The notes under the pieces: model-generated
The model's input: the letters and a program-made list of their open reading frames with translations, nothing else
Told to the model about the DNA's origin: nothing
Database searches by the model: none
Made by a program: the position numbers and the translations under genes
Origin: an uncultured Clostridia bacterium
GTDB lineage: Bacteria > Bacillota > Clostridia > UBA1381
Length of the DNA: 64,000 nucleotides
Reading direction: 5' to 3'
Assembly (NCBI GenBank): GCA_947631235.1
Contig: CANRKO010000007.1
Location: 1 to 64,000 of the forward strand
Part shown: piece after piece, positions 8,021 through 17,264 of the stretch
Layout of the letters: every line of letters starts with the position of its first letter
Numbering within the stretch: position 1 is the first letter of the stretch

Positions 8021-8659
8021 TTAACCTACAAGCTTTTCAACGTAAGCCTTGATTTCGGGGCATTTCGCGTTTGCGAAGAACAGCTCCTTGAAGTGTTCGC
8101 CCGCTACCGCGCCCTTTACGAGATCCTGGTCAAGCTGCGGGAGGATGTCCAGAAGTTCTCTGTGAGTAACCTTCTTAACCTCGTTAAGAATTTTAGCGTT
8201 TCTCTGTTCGGGAACGGCTCTCTCCTTCGGATAGCCGCCGCCCCACTCTTCAACAAACAGTTTCTCGAATACGTACTGGAGATTGAGCTCCGCGCCCCAG
8301 CCCCAGCCCTTCGCGAACGGAAGAGCGATACAGTTGCCGTTGTTTACCTGCGTGAACTGGTATGCGTCCGTCGGGTCTACAACGTGTCCGCAAAGCACGC
8401 CCGGGAACGCGTTGCAGGCGAGCATAGCGCCCTCGCCCGTGCCGCAGCCGGTGATTACGAGGTCAGCCGCGCCGCTGTTTAAAAGGATAGCGGCGAGTAT
8501 GCCGTTCTGCACATAGGTAAGCTGCGCCGCGTCGTCAGCCGAGTACATACCGTAGTTATGTACCTCGTGACCCAAAGGCTCAACGACCTTTTTGAGCGTC
8601 TCACAGATAATGCTGTTCTTTGCAGCCTGACTGTTTTCGTTGATTAAAGCAATTTTCAT
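8021..8659 (-). CDS. RpiB/LacA/LacB family sugar-phosphate isomerase
   Basis: 212 residues. The N-terminal 150 residues form the RpiB/LacAB fold: MKIALINENSQAAKN, an aldose-binding stretch and DLVITGCGTGEGAMLACN (the usual GCGTGxG catalytic/anion-binding loop, with the Cys). These enzymes interconvert aldose and ketose phosphates, such as ribose-5-P/ribulose-5-P. The protein is longer than RpiB (about 150); the extra C-terminal 60 residues match a subgroup in Clostridia whose substrate is not established. Single-gene transcription unit with promoter and terminator. Substrate unknown from sequence. Confidence 0.85.
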   Translation of the reverse strand: MKIALINENSQAAKNSIICETLKKVVEPLGHEVHNYGMYSADDAAQLTYVQNGILAAILLNSGAADLVITGCGTGEGAMLACNAFPGVLCGHVVDPTDAYQFTQVNNGNCIALPFAKGWGWGAELNLQYVFEKLFVEEWGGGYPKERAVPEQRNAKILNEVKKVTHRELLDILPQLDQDLVKGAVAGEHFKELFFANAKCPEIKAYVEKLVG

Positions 8660-8698
8660 TTGATATATACCTTCTTTCTTAAAATTGTTTGTGTGATT

Positions 8699-8727
8699 AT
8701 TATAGCAAAATTTTTGCCGTTTTGCAA
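8699..8727 (-). promoter_or_regulatory. promoter of the RpiB/LacAB-type gene
   Basis: Minus strand: TTGCAA, 17-base spacer, TATAAT, about 40 bases before the start codon. Confidence 0.8.
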
Positions 8728-8740
8728 TATGTATTTCGGT

Positions 8741-9577
8741 TTAAAATCCGAATATTGCCTTTGCGGAGAAAAATGCGATAACGATTATACCGAGTACGAT
8801 ACGATACCGGCCGAACGCCTTGAAATCGTGATTTCTGACGTAATTCATCAGGAATTTTATCGCAATCATCGACACGACGTACGCCACAACCATGCCGGTA
8901 AGCAGTATCACCCACTCGCCGCCGGTCATCATAAGTCCGTTTTTCGCGATTTTGAGTATGCTCACGCCGAACATAACCGGTATCGCGAGAAAGAACGAAA
9001 ACTCGGCAGCCGTCTCACGCGAGCAGCCTATAAGTATCGCGCCGAGAATGGTCGCGCCGCTGCGGCTCGTACCGGGGATTATGGACAGTACCTGAAACAG
9101 CCCTATCATAAGCGCCGTTTTGTACGTCATTTCGCTCATGCCGTTTATCTTTGTTTTTCTGCGCGTGTTCTCGACAACGATAAACGCTATGCCGTAGATT
9201 ATGAGCATCGCCGCGACCACGTACCAGTTTTCGATAGCTTCCATGTAGTCGTCGAGCAGAAGTCCTATCACAGCAGCCGGCAGACAGGCGACGATCACCT
9301 TGAACCACATCTGCCATGTTTCCTGTTTCTCGCGTTTCGTCTTTGACGGCGAGAACGGGTTAAGCTTGCGGAAATAGAGCGTCACCACGGCGAGTATCGC
9401 GCCGAACTGTATTACGTAAAGGTACAGATCGGAGTTCGTGAACCTCGCGGTATCGCCTATAAGCGCGTTTACGAGTATCATGTGACCCGTCGAGCTTATC
9501 GGCAGCCACTCCGTTATACCCTCCACCAGTCCGAGAACGATTGTAGCCATCATCTCAAAAATGAAAATATCAATCAC
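8741..9577 (-). CDS. uppP: undecaprenyl-diphosphatase
   Basis: 278 residues, polytopic membrane protein of the BacA/UppP family, which removes one phosphate from undecaprenyl diphosphate to recycle the cell-wall lipid carrier and gives bacitracin resistance. Two catalytic motifs are intact: [15 protein letters not shown] near residue 18 and [10 protein letters not shown] near residue 165. The start given is a GTG that overlaps the stop of the kinase-like gene (GTGA); an ATG eight codons in is possible but has no better ribosome site. Last gene of the ung operon. Confidence 0.95.
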   Translation of the reverse strand: MIDIFIFEMMATIVLGLVEGITEWLPISSTGHMILVNALIGDTARFTNSDLYLYVIQFGAILAVVTLYFRKLNPFSPSKTKREKQETWQMWFKVIVACLPAAVIGLLLDDYMEAIENWYVVAAMLIIYGIAFIVVENTRRKTKINGMSEMTYKTALMIGLFQVLSIIPGTSRSGATILGAILIGCSRETAAEFSFFLAIPVMFGVSILKIAKNGLMMTGGEWVILLTGMVVAYVVSMIAIKFLMNYVRNHDFKAFGRYRIVLGIIVIAFFSAKAIFGF

Positions 9578-10203
9578 CCCTTATTCATAAGCGCCTCGGC
9601 GCAGCCTATTATGAGCTTTGCCGAGCCGTCTATACCGAATTTTTCAGCGTTCACGCACATATCGTAATTCGACATCACGCCCCAGTTTTTGCTCGTGTAA
9701 TAGTCGTAGTACGTGCGGCGCTGCTTGTCGGTCTTTAAAACCTTGTCGCGCGCCTTTGCCTGCGTAAGACCGAGCGCTTCCATTACGCGCTTTGCTCTGT
9801 AATCGACGCTGCCGTGAATGAACACGTTCAGAAGGTCAACGTCCTCGTCCTCCAGCACAAAGTCGGCACAGCGTCCTATTATTACGCACGAGCCCTGCTT
9901 TGCCACTTCCTTGATCGTCTCCGACTGTGCGATAAACAGCTTGTCGTTTATCGGCATCTCGTAGTAAATAGGCGCGTTAATGCCGCGCAGGGAGTAGTTT
10001 CCGCTTGCGAGCGAGTAAAGAAAGCTGCTCGTTGCGCGCTCGTCAACCTCCTTCAACGCCTCCTTACTGAGATTGTTTTTCTGCGCAGCCATTTCGACAA
10101 GTTCCTTGTCGTAAAACGGTATACCGAAATGCTCCGCGACCTTTTCGCCCACGTCGCGTCCTCCGCTGCCGAACTGTCTGCCTATTGTGATTACAAACGA
10201 CAT
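9574..10203 (-). CDS. cytidylate kinase-like family protein
   Basis: 209 residues. P-loop variant [19 protein letters not shown] at the N-terminus and a mid-protein [10 protein letters not shown] segment mark the cytidylate-kinase-like (AAA/P-loop NMP kinase-like) family common in Firmicutes. It differs from true CMP kinase, which has a classic Walker A GPxGSGKST, so the substrate is not known. The stop overlaps the uppP start by four bases. It follows the transglycosylase gene by 20 bases within the ung operon. Confidence 0.85.
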   Translation of the reverse strand: MSFVITIGRQFGSGGRDVGEKVAEHFGIPFYDKELVEMAAQKNNLSKEALKEVDERATSSFLYSLASGNYSLRGINAPIYYEMPINDKLFIAQSETIKEVAKQGSCVIIGRCADFVLEDEDVDLLNVFIHGSVDYRAKRVMEALGLTQAKARDKVLKTDKQRRTYYDYYTSKNWGVMSNYDMCVNAEKFGIDGSAKLIIGCAEALMNKG

Positions 10204-10223
10204 GATAGTTTTTCTCCTTTCAT

Positions 10224-10832
10224 TTATTGTTCATTATATTCATTGTTTATTTTACCGCGTTCATCGTCAAGGTCGGCGAAATCCGTCGTCCTGTAGTATT
10301 CCCAGCTTTCGTTTACCTTCACGACATAACTCCTCGTTTCGGGGAACGGTATGTATTTGAGCGTCACGCCGTCGTCGCTGCAGTCCTTGTCTTCAAGCCA
10401 GCCGTTTACGTTGCCCATACCGGCGTTGTACGCGGCGAGAGCCGTATCGGTGTTTTTGTAAAGGTCTATGAGATGTCTTAAATAATGGCAGCCGAAATTT
10501 ATGCTCGTCTCGGGGTCAGCTATGTCGTAATCGTACGTCACGCGCATATCCTTCGCCACCCACGCCGCCGTGTCCTCGGTAAGCTGCATAAGTCCGTAAG
10601 CCACATGCGACTGCGCCTCGGGAACAAAATTGCTTTCAACGTGTATCACAGCCATGACAAGAAACGGGTCGAGGTCGTTCTCGCCCGCGTAATGCGTTAT
10701 AAGCTCGCCGTACGCAATCGGATATTTCGTTCTCTGCGCGATGTCAACGCCTTCGCGCGTACCCACCACAATTCCGGTAATCGCAAGCGTGACCGCCACT
10801 GCCGCAAGAAATACTTTGAAAAGCTTACTCAA
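10224..10832 (-). CDS. membrane-anchored lytic transglycosylase (SLT domain)
   Basis: 202 residues. An N-terminal signal anchor (KVFLAAVAVTLAITGIVVG) is followed by an SLT goose-type lysozyme domain: FLVMAVIHVESNFVPEA contains the catalytic Glu, then YGLMQLTEDTAAWVA, and LAAYNAGMGNVNGWL. Such enzymes cleave the MurNAc-GlcNAc bond with anhydro-MurNAc formation. The arrangement coaE-transglycosylase, with five bases between, is common in Clostridia. Acts outside the membrane on peptidoglycan. Confidence 0.9.
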   Translation of the reverse strand: MSKLFKVFLAAVAVTLAITGIVVGTREGVDIAQRTKYPIAYGELITHYAGENDLDPFLVMAVIHVESNFVPEAQSHVAYGLMQLTEDTAAWVAKDMRVTYDYDIADPETSINFGCHYLRHLIDLYKNTDTALAAYNAGMGNVNGWLEDKDCSDDGVTLKYIPFPETRSYVVKVNESWEYYRTTDFADLDDERGKINNEYNEQ

Positions 10833-10836
10833 TACA

Positions 10837-11427
10837 TCATGCTCCTTTTAATTTATCGTACAACTCCCGCACGCTCGTTTCGAGAGCGTCCGTGTCAAAG
10901 CTGTTGTCTATAACGTAATCGCTGTGCTTTATATAAAAATCGTCGTCGGGCTGCGCGTCTATTCTCTTTTCCGCCGCGCCGCGCGTAATGCCGTCGCGTT
11001 TCATTATACGTTCCGTCCGCACATCGCGCCGCGCCGTTACGTACATGATTTTCTCACACAGTTCCTCCACGGGACTTCCTATAATCACCGCGCCGTCTAT
11101 GCCGATTATTTCAGCGTCCGAATTTTCTATACGGCGGAGCGTTTCCGATTTTATATATTTATGCGTGATACGGCTCAGTAATGCCGTCTTTTCCTTATCC
11201 GCGAACGCCACCGACGCAAGATAACGCCTGTTAAGTTCTCCCGACGGAAGGAGTATTTCCTTCCCGAACGCGTCCGTAAGTTCTTTAAGGCAATCGCTGT
11301 CTTTACCCGTCACCTCGCGCGATATTTTGTCCGTATCGATTATCTCCGCTCCGAGATGAGCGAGCATATCGGACACCGTGGTTTTACCGCTGCCGCTGCC
11401 GCCCGTTATACCGAATATCATACGCAC
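10837..11427 (-). CDS. coaE: dephospho-CoA kinase
   Basis: 196 residues, last step of CoA synthesis. Walker A FGITGGSGSGKTTVSDML at the N-terminus, the family's AEIIDTDKISREV, and the LID-type RRDVRTERIMKRDG. Lies three bases after ung and five before the transglycosylase gene in one operon. Confidence 0.95.
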   Translation of the reverse strand: MRMIFGITGGSGSGKTTVSDMLAHLGAEIIDTDKISREVTGKDSDCLKELTDAFGKEILLPSGELNRRYLASVAFADKEKTALLSRITHKYIKSETLRRIENSDAEIIGIDGAVIIGSPVEELCEKIMYVTARRDVRTERIMKRDGITRGAAEKRIDAQPDDDFYIKHSDYVIDNSFDTDALETSVRELYDKLKGA

Positions 11428-11429
11428 CT

Positions 11430-12104
11430 CTATATATTCTCTATCTGCCAGTCGACAGGCTCTTTACCCATCTGCGTCAGCATACGGTTCGCCGTCTTAA
11501 AGTGTCCGCACCCGAAAAATCCTCTGCTTGCCGACAGCGGGCTGGGATGCGCAGCCGTAAGTATTCTGTGACGCGGCTCGGTTATGACCTTTATCTTTTC
11601 CTTCGCGTTCGCTCCCCACAGCATGAATATTACGGGGTCTTCGCGCTCGTTCAAAAGTTCGACCACTCTGTCTGTGAATATCTCCCACCCTTTGCCGCGG
11701 TGTGAATTTGCCATACCGTCGCGCACCGTCAGCGACGAGTTCAAGAGCAGCACGCCCTGTCTCGCCCATTTTTCAAGGTAGCCGTTATTGGGAATGTACA
11801 GTCCGAGTTCGTCGTGCAGCTCCTTGTACATATTGAGAAGCGACGGTGGTATTCTTACACCCTTCTGCACCGAAAACGCGAGACCGTGCGCCTGACCCGG
11901 CTCATGGTACGGGTCCTGTCCGAGTATGACCACCTTCACATCGCTGTACGGCGTCCATTTAATGGCGTTGAATATATCGTACATGTCGGGATGGACGGTG
12001 TGCGACTTGTACTCGCTCGCCAAAAACGCGCGCAGACGGCGGTAATATTCCTTTTCAAACTCGCCCGCGAGAACCTCGTCCCAGTCGTTTCCAATCTTTA
12101 CCAT
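11430..12104 (-). CDS. ung: uracil-DNA glycosylase, family 1
   Basis: 224 residues; excises uracil from DNA. Catalytic motif [33 protein letters not shown], and the C-terminal [16 protein letters not shown] loop are intact. First gene of the operon ung-coaE-SLT-kinase-like-uppP, with a consensus promoter 50 bases upstream. Confidence 0.97.
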   Translation of the reverse strand: MVKIGNDWDEVLAGEFEKEYYRRLRAFLASEYKSHTVHPDMYDIFNAIKWTPYSDVKVVILGQDPYHEPGQAHGLAFSVQKGVRIPPSLLNMYKELHDELGLYIPNNGYLEKWARQGVLLLNSSLTVRDGMANSHRGKGWEIFTDRVVELLNEREDPVIFMLWGANAKEKIKVITEPRHRILTAAHPSPLSASRGFFGCGHFKTANRMLTQMGKEPVDWQIENI

Positions 12105-12153
12105 AACCCGCTCCTCCGACGTGTATTACCTCAAAATCAATCCATTATGGTTA

Positions 12154-12182
12154 ATTATACCACAAACTTTACGAAATTGCAA
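12154..12182 (-). promoter_or_regulatory. promoter of the ung operon
   Basis: Minus strand: TTGCAA, 17-base spacer ending TGTGG, TATAAT, about 50 bases before the ung start. Confidence 0.8.
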
Positions 12183-12222
12183 CATTTGTTTATCCGCCGT
12201 CATTTCGCTCGGCGCACCTTAC

Positions 12223-12252
12223 AAAAAAAGAATCGCTGCGTGATGCAGCGAT
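12223..12252 (-). terminator. terminator of the ABC ATPase gene
   Basis: Minus strand: ATCGCTGC pairs with GCAGCGAT over a five-base loop, then TCTTTTTTTG. It lies 16 bases past the stop codon. Confidence 0.85.
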
Positions 12253-12267
12253 CCCTTTGTTTTTGAA

Positions 12268-13377
12268 TTAGTTTACAATTACAAGCTCTGTCTCCTTGTC
12301 GAAGATATGGAGCTTATTTGTCTCAAACGCAATCTTGATTGTGTCGCCGAGCTTAGCCGTCGAACGCTGGTTTACCTTCGCTGTGAAGGGCTGACCCGCA
12401 ATCTGGAGATACAGGAACGTCTCACTTCCGAGCATTTCCGTAACTTCAACGTAAGCCGTAGCAACAGCCTCGGGCTTGTTCGCGATGAACATCTCGTCGT
12501 CGTGGAGATCCTCCGGTCTGATGCCGAGAATAACCGTCTTGCCGAAGTAGTTCTGGAGTTCGGGCGTAACCTTGCCGTCGGGGATTTTAATCTTGTTGTC
12601 TCCGAACGATGCGTATACGCCGTCCGCCTCTTTTGTAATCATAGCGTCGATAAAGTTCATCTGCGGCGAACCGATAAATCCGGCAACGAACGCGTTGCAG
12701 GGGTTGTTGTAAAGGTTAAGCGGCGTGTCAACCTGCTGAACGATACCGTCCTTCATAACAACGATTCTCGAACCCATCGTCATAGCCTCGGTCTGGTCAT
12801 GCGTAACGTAGATGAACGTTGTCTGGAGCTTGTTGTGAAGTCTCTTTATCTCCGTTCTCATCTGTACGCGGAGTTTAGCGTCGAGGTTTGAAAGAGGTTC
12901 GTCCATGAGGAATACCTTAGGACTGCGGACAATCGCACGACCCATGGCAACTCTCTGTCTCTGACCGCCCGAAAGAGCCTTCGGCTTTCTGTCGAGAAGA
13001 TGCTCAATGTCGAGGATCTTGGCAGCCTCGGTAACGCGCTTTTTAATCTCATCCTTCGGGGTCTTGCGCAGCTTAAGAGCAAACGCCATGTTATCGTAAA
13101 TCGTCATATGCGGATACAGAGCGTAGTTCTGGAATACCATCGCTATATCTCTGTCCTTCGGAGCAACGTCGTTTACAAGACGACCGTCTATGTAAAGCTC
13201 ACCATCCGAGATTTCCTCAAGACCCGCGATCATACGGAGCGTGGTTGACTTACCGCAGCCCGAAGGTCCTACGAGGATGACAAACTCCTTATCCTCGATA
13301 TCGAGGTTACAGTCGGTTACAGCCTGGAAACCACCCGGATATCTCTTGTAAATGTGTTTGAGTTGTAAATCTGCCAT
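12268..13377 (-). CDS. sugar ABC transporter ATPase, UgpC/MsmK type
   Basis: 369 residues. Walker A GPSGCGKST at about 37-45, signature LSGGQRQRVAMGRAI, Walker B VFLMDEPLSNLDAKL, H-loop YVTHDQTEAMTM, and a C-terminal regulatory OB/TOBE-type domain from about residue 240, the MalK/UgpC/MsmK layout. MsmK-type ATPases energise several carbohydrate ABC permeases encoded elsewhere, which fits the absence of permease or binding-protein genes here. Stand-alone unit next to the GH53 galactanase gene, so supply of energy for galacto-oligosaccharide uptake is plausible but inferred. Confidence 0.93.
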   Translation of the reverse strand: MADLQLKHIYKRYPGGFQAVTDCNLDIEDKEFVILVGPSGCGKSTTLRMIAGLEEISDGELYIDGRLVNDVAPKDRDIAMVFQNYALYPHMTIYDNMAFALKLRKTPKDEIKKRVTEAAKILDIEHLLDRKPKALSGGQRQRVAMGRAIVRSPKVFLMDEPLSNLDAKLRVQMRTEIKRLHNKLQTTFIYVTHDQTEAMTMGSRIVVMKDGIVQQVDTPLNLYNNPCNAFVAGFIGSPQMNFIDAMITKEADGVYASFGDNKIKIPDGKVTPELQNYFGKTVILGIRPEDLHDDEMFIANKPEAVATAYVEVTEMLGSETFLYLQIAGQPFTAKVNQRSTAKLGDTIKIAFETNKLHIFDKETELVIVN

Positions 13378-13587
13378 TTCAAAATTCTCCTCTCGTCTTT
13401 TTAAATTTCGTTCGGAATTCCATGCGAAATTCCCGCTTTTATTAAGCGTTGATTTTCATATACGCTTTTCGTTGTATATATAATAACACATTTTTTCCGA
13501 AAATGTTAGTCGTAGAATATACAAAATTTTTTTTATTCTTTAGTAAAAATAACTAAAGAATTCCCGTTTTTATTATATTTTGTATAT

Positions 13588-16215
13588 TTATTCCGCTGAC
13601 ATCATAAGATTATCGACGCTGCCCTCGTATACCGGCGCGCCGCTCTCTTTCCATAACATCGCCTTCACGATATACGTTTCGCCGCTCTTCGCCGTTTCGG
13701 CGAACGTTCCGCTCTCGGTCTGCTTTACCTCGACAAGCTTGCCGCCGCTGTAGAGCGCAGCCCATAACACGCCGCTTTCATCGGGTGTTGCAAAATACGT
13801 TTCGTAGCTTATTTTTCCGTTCTCGTCAGCCGACGTTATGAGTATAATATCCTCGACCGCGTTTTCATCGTAATCGTTAAAGTCGCAGCCGCTTATAAGA
13901 ATACCCTCGTATGTCGGCGCGTCCTTTGCGTATACCGTTTTGCTGCCCTTTAAAGCGACGCTCACCTTGCCGTCCTCGGGGTACGGTATCGACACGATGT
14001 AGTCGCCGTATTTGTCGGTCGTGCGCGTGTATTCCTCACCGTTTACGATGAATGTAACCTCTTTATTCGCGGCGACCGTTGTGCCGCTTTTAATTTTACC
14101 CGAGATGTTTAAGGTGTCGCTCGATTCGGTATTGTACTTCATCGCAAGCTGACCGGGAACAGCTATACCCGTGAAATCGAATATGGTCGAGTTTGACACA
14201 ACCTCCTTGTCAGTCGTGCCGTTCGGCTCTTTCTGCGCCCAGCTTACGCTTGAATCGGCTTTTATCATTACGGGATCCCAATAAAGGTCGCCTATGCAGC
14301 GTCCGCCAAGCACCGTTTTAAGTTTTGCGTAAAGCTCGGTCAGGAACGCACGCTGACCCGCTTTGTCCTCGCCGTAAATACTCTGATAATAGCCGCTGTT
14401 CGCAAGCTGTCCGTCGCTGCCGTCCTTTTTGGTTGCGTTCCAGTTGTAGCCGGTTTCCATGATTATAACGTCCTTGTCATACGCATTGACAAAAGTGTTA
14501 AACTCGTTTACGACCGTGTCAATCGAAACGTCGGCGTTATAGAACGGATAATATGATACGCCTATCACGTCGTAATCCACTGTTTTGTCCTTCACAAGAG
14601 CCATAAAAGTATTTTCATTTTTTACGAGACCTCCGTTATGACTGTGAATTATTATCTTCGCGTCCGGCGCAAGCTCGCGTACCGCTTTCGCGCCCGCGTT
14701 TACAAAGCGTTTTAAATATTCCGGCTTGTTGTACATTTCGTTATTGTTTTGCCAGTGATTAAACAATATTCCTAAATGCATTTCGTTTCCGATCGAAACA
14801 AATTCGGGAGTGGTGCCTTGGGCGATAAACGCCTGTAATGATTCCTTCGTGTATTCGTAAACCTTCTTTTCAAAATAATTCGCGAGATTTGCCGCGCCGC
14901 TGATGCCCTGCGCGTCTATCTCCTGCTGCCACTTGTACGGCACCATTTGCTTTTCGCCGTCCACCCAGTAGTCGGAATATGCGATCGTAAGTTCTATTGC
15001 CATGCCCTTATCCTTCGCACGGCGCGCAAGACTTAAGCAGTCATCCAAATCCATAAATCCGGCGGGGAGATAATAGTAGCCGTCGCCGTGACCCTTTCCC
15101 GGATCGTCAAGTAAACGTATACGCGCAAGGTTAAAACCGTTTTCAGCCATAATCTGCAGCGCGTCCGCTTCTTCTTGGGCGGTACGCTTAAATTTTACGC
15201 TGCTTGACGAAGTCTGATGTGATTCGATATACGTAAGCTTTGAAATCTCGCCGCCTTTGTAGAATTTCACACGCGTGTCCTCGGTCTTTTCAAATGCGAG
15301 ATTGTCGAGCGTGACAGACGCGGAGCTTTCGAGATTAAGTCCTATATCGCACGTCCCGTCCGTAACGACAATGCCCGGCACTACGATTTTATACGCCGCC
15401 GTTCCCTCGGGAATAGCCGTTGACGCGACCGTGTGACCCTTCGTTTTAGCGTAAAGATAGCTTGTTCCCGTTTCCGCTATGTTGCTCGTGTACGCCTGCG
15501 CGGTGAGGTTGTACGTACCGTTTTCAAGATCGGTAACGGTCTGGCTTACTCGCACCGTTCCGCTTGCAACAAGCGCACCTGTGTCCGCCGACGCTGTGCC
15601 TTCACCGTCAACCGTCCAGCCGTCCGTACCGCTTGCGAAATTGCCGTTCACAACACCGCCGCCGTCATACACTCCCTCAACGCCCGTGAGGGTTACGTCG
15701 TCGAAATAAACCGTGCTTTCGTCCCATGTTTCAAGACATATTACATATGCCTGTGTCGCAGTAGGGGTATAGCTTACGGTGACCTCTTGCCAGTCGGCGG
15801 TCAATGTTGCCGATTTTGACGCGTTTGTGTGGCTGCCGTCGTCGGGCCATTCAGCCGTGCCGTCGTCTATGCGGATTTCAGCCGCCTTTCCCGCAGTTCC
15901 CTTCACGTACGCCGTAAGCGTGTACGTCGTTCCCGCGTTAAGCGTTACGCGCTGTCCCGCTGTCGCGTTTGACAGTTTCAAAGACCGCGTGCCGCTGCGG
16001 GATGTTTCCGTGCTGAGTTCGCCCGTACTGCCATTTGTCGCCGCGTACCAGCCGCCCGTATCTTTGAAAGTCCATGTGTTGCCGCTGCCCAAAAGCGCGC
16101 TTTCAAAATCTCCGTTTGAAAGCAAATTGTCATCCGCGCTTACCGTCACAACGCCCGCAAAGCATGACGCGAGCATGGCGAGAACAACAAACGCGCTCAA
16201 TAATTTTTTCTTCAT
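13588..16215 (-). CDS. secreted GH53 endo-beta-1,4-galactanase with N-terminal carbohydrate-binding modules
   Basis: 875 residues. Signal peptide 1-27 (cleavage after VSA). Residues about 30-180 resemble a CBM4/9-like beta-sandwich (NLLSNGDFES ... VYFDDVTLTG), and 190-310 a second one (GVVNGNFASGTDGW ... VTLDNLAFEK). Residues about 315-690 are GH53: a start KGGEISKLTYIES, ARIRLLDDPGKGHGDGYYYLP, acid/base Glu478 in SIGNEMHLG and nucleophile Glu587 in IIMETGYNW. A carboxypeptidase-regulatory-like segment and a C-terminal module ending near KAMLWKESG follow. It would cut galactan side chains of pectin outside the cell. Own promoter upstream. Confidence 0.93.
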   Translation of the reverse strand: MKKKLLSAFVVLAMLASCFAGVVTVSADDNLLSNGDFESALLGSGNTWTFKDTGGWYAATNGSTGELSTETSRSGTRSLKLSNATAGQRVTLNAGTTYTLTAYVKGTAGKAAEIRIDDGTAEWPDDGSHTNASKSATLTADWQEVTVSYTPTATQAYVICLETWDESTVYFDDVTLTGVEGVYDGGGVVNGNFASGTDGWTVDGEGTASADTGALVASGTVRVSQTVTDLENGTYNLTAQAYTSNIAETGTSYLYAKTKGHTVASTAIPEGTAAYKIVVPGIVVTDGTCDIGLNLESSASVTLDNLAFEKTEDTRVKFYKGGEISKLTYIESHQTSSSSVKFKRTAQEEADALQIMAENGFNLARIRLLDDPGKGHGDGYYYLPAGFMDLDDCLSLARRAKDKGMAIELTIAYSDYWVDGEKQMVPYKWQQEIDAQGISGAANLANYFEKKVYEYTKESLQAFIAQGTTPEFVSIGNEMHLGILFNHWQNNNEMYNKPEYLKRFVNAGAKAVRELAPDAKIIIHSHNGGLVKNENTFMALVKDKTVDYDVIGVSYYPFYNADVSIDTVVNEFNTFVNAYDKDVIIMETGYNWNATKKDGSDGQLANSGYYQSIYGEDKAGQRAFLTELYAKLKTVLGGRCIGDLYWDPVMIKADSSVSWAQKEPNGTTDKEVVSNSTIFDFTGIAVPGQLAMKYNTESSDTLNISGKIKSGTTVAANKEVTFIVNGEEYTRTTDKYGDYIVSIPYPEDGKVSVALKGSKTVYAKDAPTYEGILISGCDFNDYDENAVEDIILITSADENGKISYETYFATPDESGVLWAALYSGGKLVEVKQTESGTFAETAKSGETYIVKAMLWKESGAPVYEGSVDNLMMSAE

Positions 16216-16252
16216 AAATATCTCTCCTTACGCCGAAACATCTCTTATTATA

Positions 16253-16281
16253 ATTATATATTTATCCCGCCGACCTCACAA
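16253..16281 (-). promoter_or_regulatory. promoter of the galactanase gene
   Basis: Minus strand: TTGTGA, 17-base spacer, TATAAT, 40 bases before the start codon. Confidence 0.65.
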
Positions 16282-16378
16282 GTGATATTTTACACTAAAA
16301 TAATGAAGATTTTTTGTGTGTTTTAACAAACAAAAACCGCATACGGGCGTTATGTCATTTGCCGCACTGCAGCCCGCC

Positions 16379-16407
16379 TTGATTTTTCCGTCCGAGTGAT
16401 GTATAAT
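16379..16407 (+). promoter_or_regulatory. promoter of the 16.4-kb stalk-domain gene
   Basis: TTGATT, 17-base spacer, TATAAT, followed by an AAAGGGGG ribosome site at 16416-16422 and a GTG start at 16430. Divergent from the galactanase promoter. Confidence 0.8.
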
Positions 16408-16429
16408 ATATCGGAAAGGGGGAATTTCC

Positions 16430-17197
16430 GTGAAGAGATTTACTTTAGGTTTCGTAATAGGCGGCATTGTCTGCTCCGCGCTGACGGGGTTTGCGGTTGA
16501 GTATGCCGTTACGGCGAACCCGTTCCCTATCAAGGTCGACGGTGCTGCTAAATCAATCGAAGGCTACAACATAAACGACAGCACCTATTTTAAACTCCGC
16601 GACGTAGCAGACGCGGTAGGCGGATTTACGGTCGGTTTTACGAATAATACAATCACAATCAGCACGCAAGCCGAGCCTTCCGAGCAACCGTCCGAACCCG
16701 CAAATACCGACGGAGCTATTACAATTTATGAGGGCGAGGTATCACAGAGAAGATTTGCAAGAGAAGGCGACACCGTTATAAAAGCGGACGGTACTGCAGT
16801 GGTTTTGAAAAAAGGGTCTCATGGAATTTTGGGCGAGGGTCAGGGAGTTGCGCCCGACCTCGGCGTTACGATAACAGGCGTGGGCAATACTACGGTTACA
16901 ATGACAAATGTAACCGGTTTAGTATTCTCAGGTGACGTCGGAGACCAAGTTGACTCAACAGGTATGCGTATAAATAATGAGTCATATTTTGTGAACCAGA
17001 TAACAGGAGAAGGACACTGGGGTGCGGAATGGATGGCAATGACATCAATGCCGACAGAACCCGGAGAATTTGCAGACCAATTATCAGAAGATAAGAACTG
17101 GTATTGGGATAATATAATGCATAGTTGGACTACAGTATATAATCAGAATTTTAGTGGAGATGTTGCTGCTATCCTTGAAACCAATGGCTTAAACTAA
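16430..17197 (+). CDS. exported stalk-domain protein of unknown function
   Basis: 255 residues from a GTG start. Residues 1-25 are a signal peptide or anchor (LGFVIGGIVCSALTGFAV). Residues about 30-83 are a short copper-amine-oxidase-N stalk module: PFPIKVDGAAKSIEGYNI, STYFKLRDVADAVGGF and a closing NNTITIST. A Ser/Glu/Pro linker follows, then about 155 residues I do not recognise. The N-terminal 80 residues match those of the exported protein at 41615 closely, while the remainders differ, so it is a shared surface-display head on different cargo. Monocistronic. Confidence 0.75.
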   Translation: MKRFTLGFVIGGIVCSALTGFAVEYAVTANPFPIKVDGAAKSIEGYNINDSTYFKLRDVADAVGGFTVGFTNNTITISTQAEPSEQPSEPANTDGAITIYEGEVSQRRFAREGDTVIKADGTAVVLKKGSHGILGEGQGVAPDLGVTITGVGNTTVTMTNVTGLVFSGDVGDQVDSTGMRINNESYFVNQITGEGHWGAEWMAMTSMPTEPGEFADQLSEDKNWYWDNIMHSWTTVYNQNFSGDVAAILETNGLN

Positions 17198-17212
17198 ATC
17201 CCTTATATCAAA

Positions 17213-17256
17213 AAAGCGAAAAGATGATTTACCTCATCTTTTCGCTTTCTTTTTTA
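17213..17256. terminator. bidirectional terminator between convergent genes
   Basis: A perfect 15-bp stem (AAAGCGAAAAGATGA with its complement) with a six-base loop, flanked by an A-run on the left and CTTTTTT on the right. It serves the gene ending at 17197 and the one ending at 17265 from the other side. Confidence 0.9.
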
Positions 17257-17264
17257 CCGTTTTT

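Noticed and set aside
13536-13562. Ten-bp stem ATTCTTTAGT/ACTAAAGAAT after the galactanase gene as a terminator
   Set aside because: On the minus strand it is followed by an A-run rather than a T-run, so only a hairpin can be claimed.
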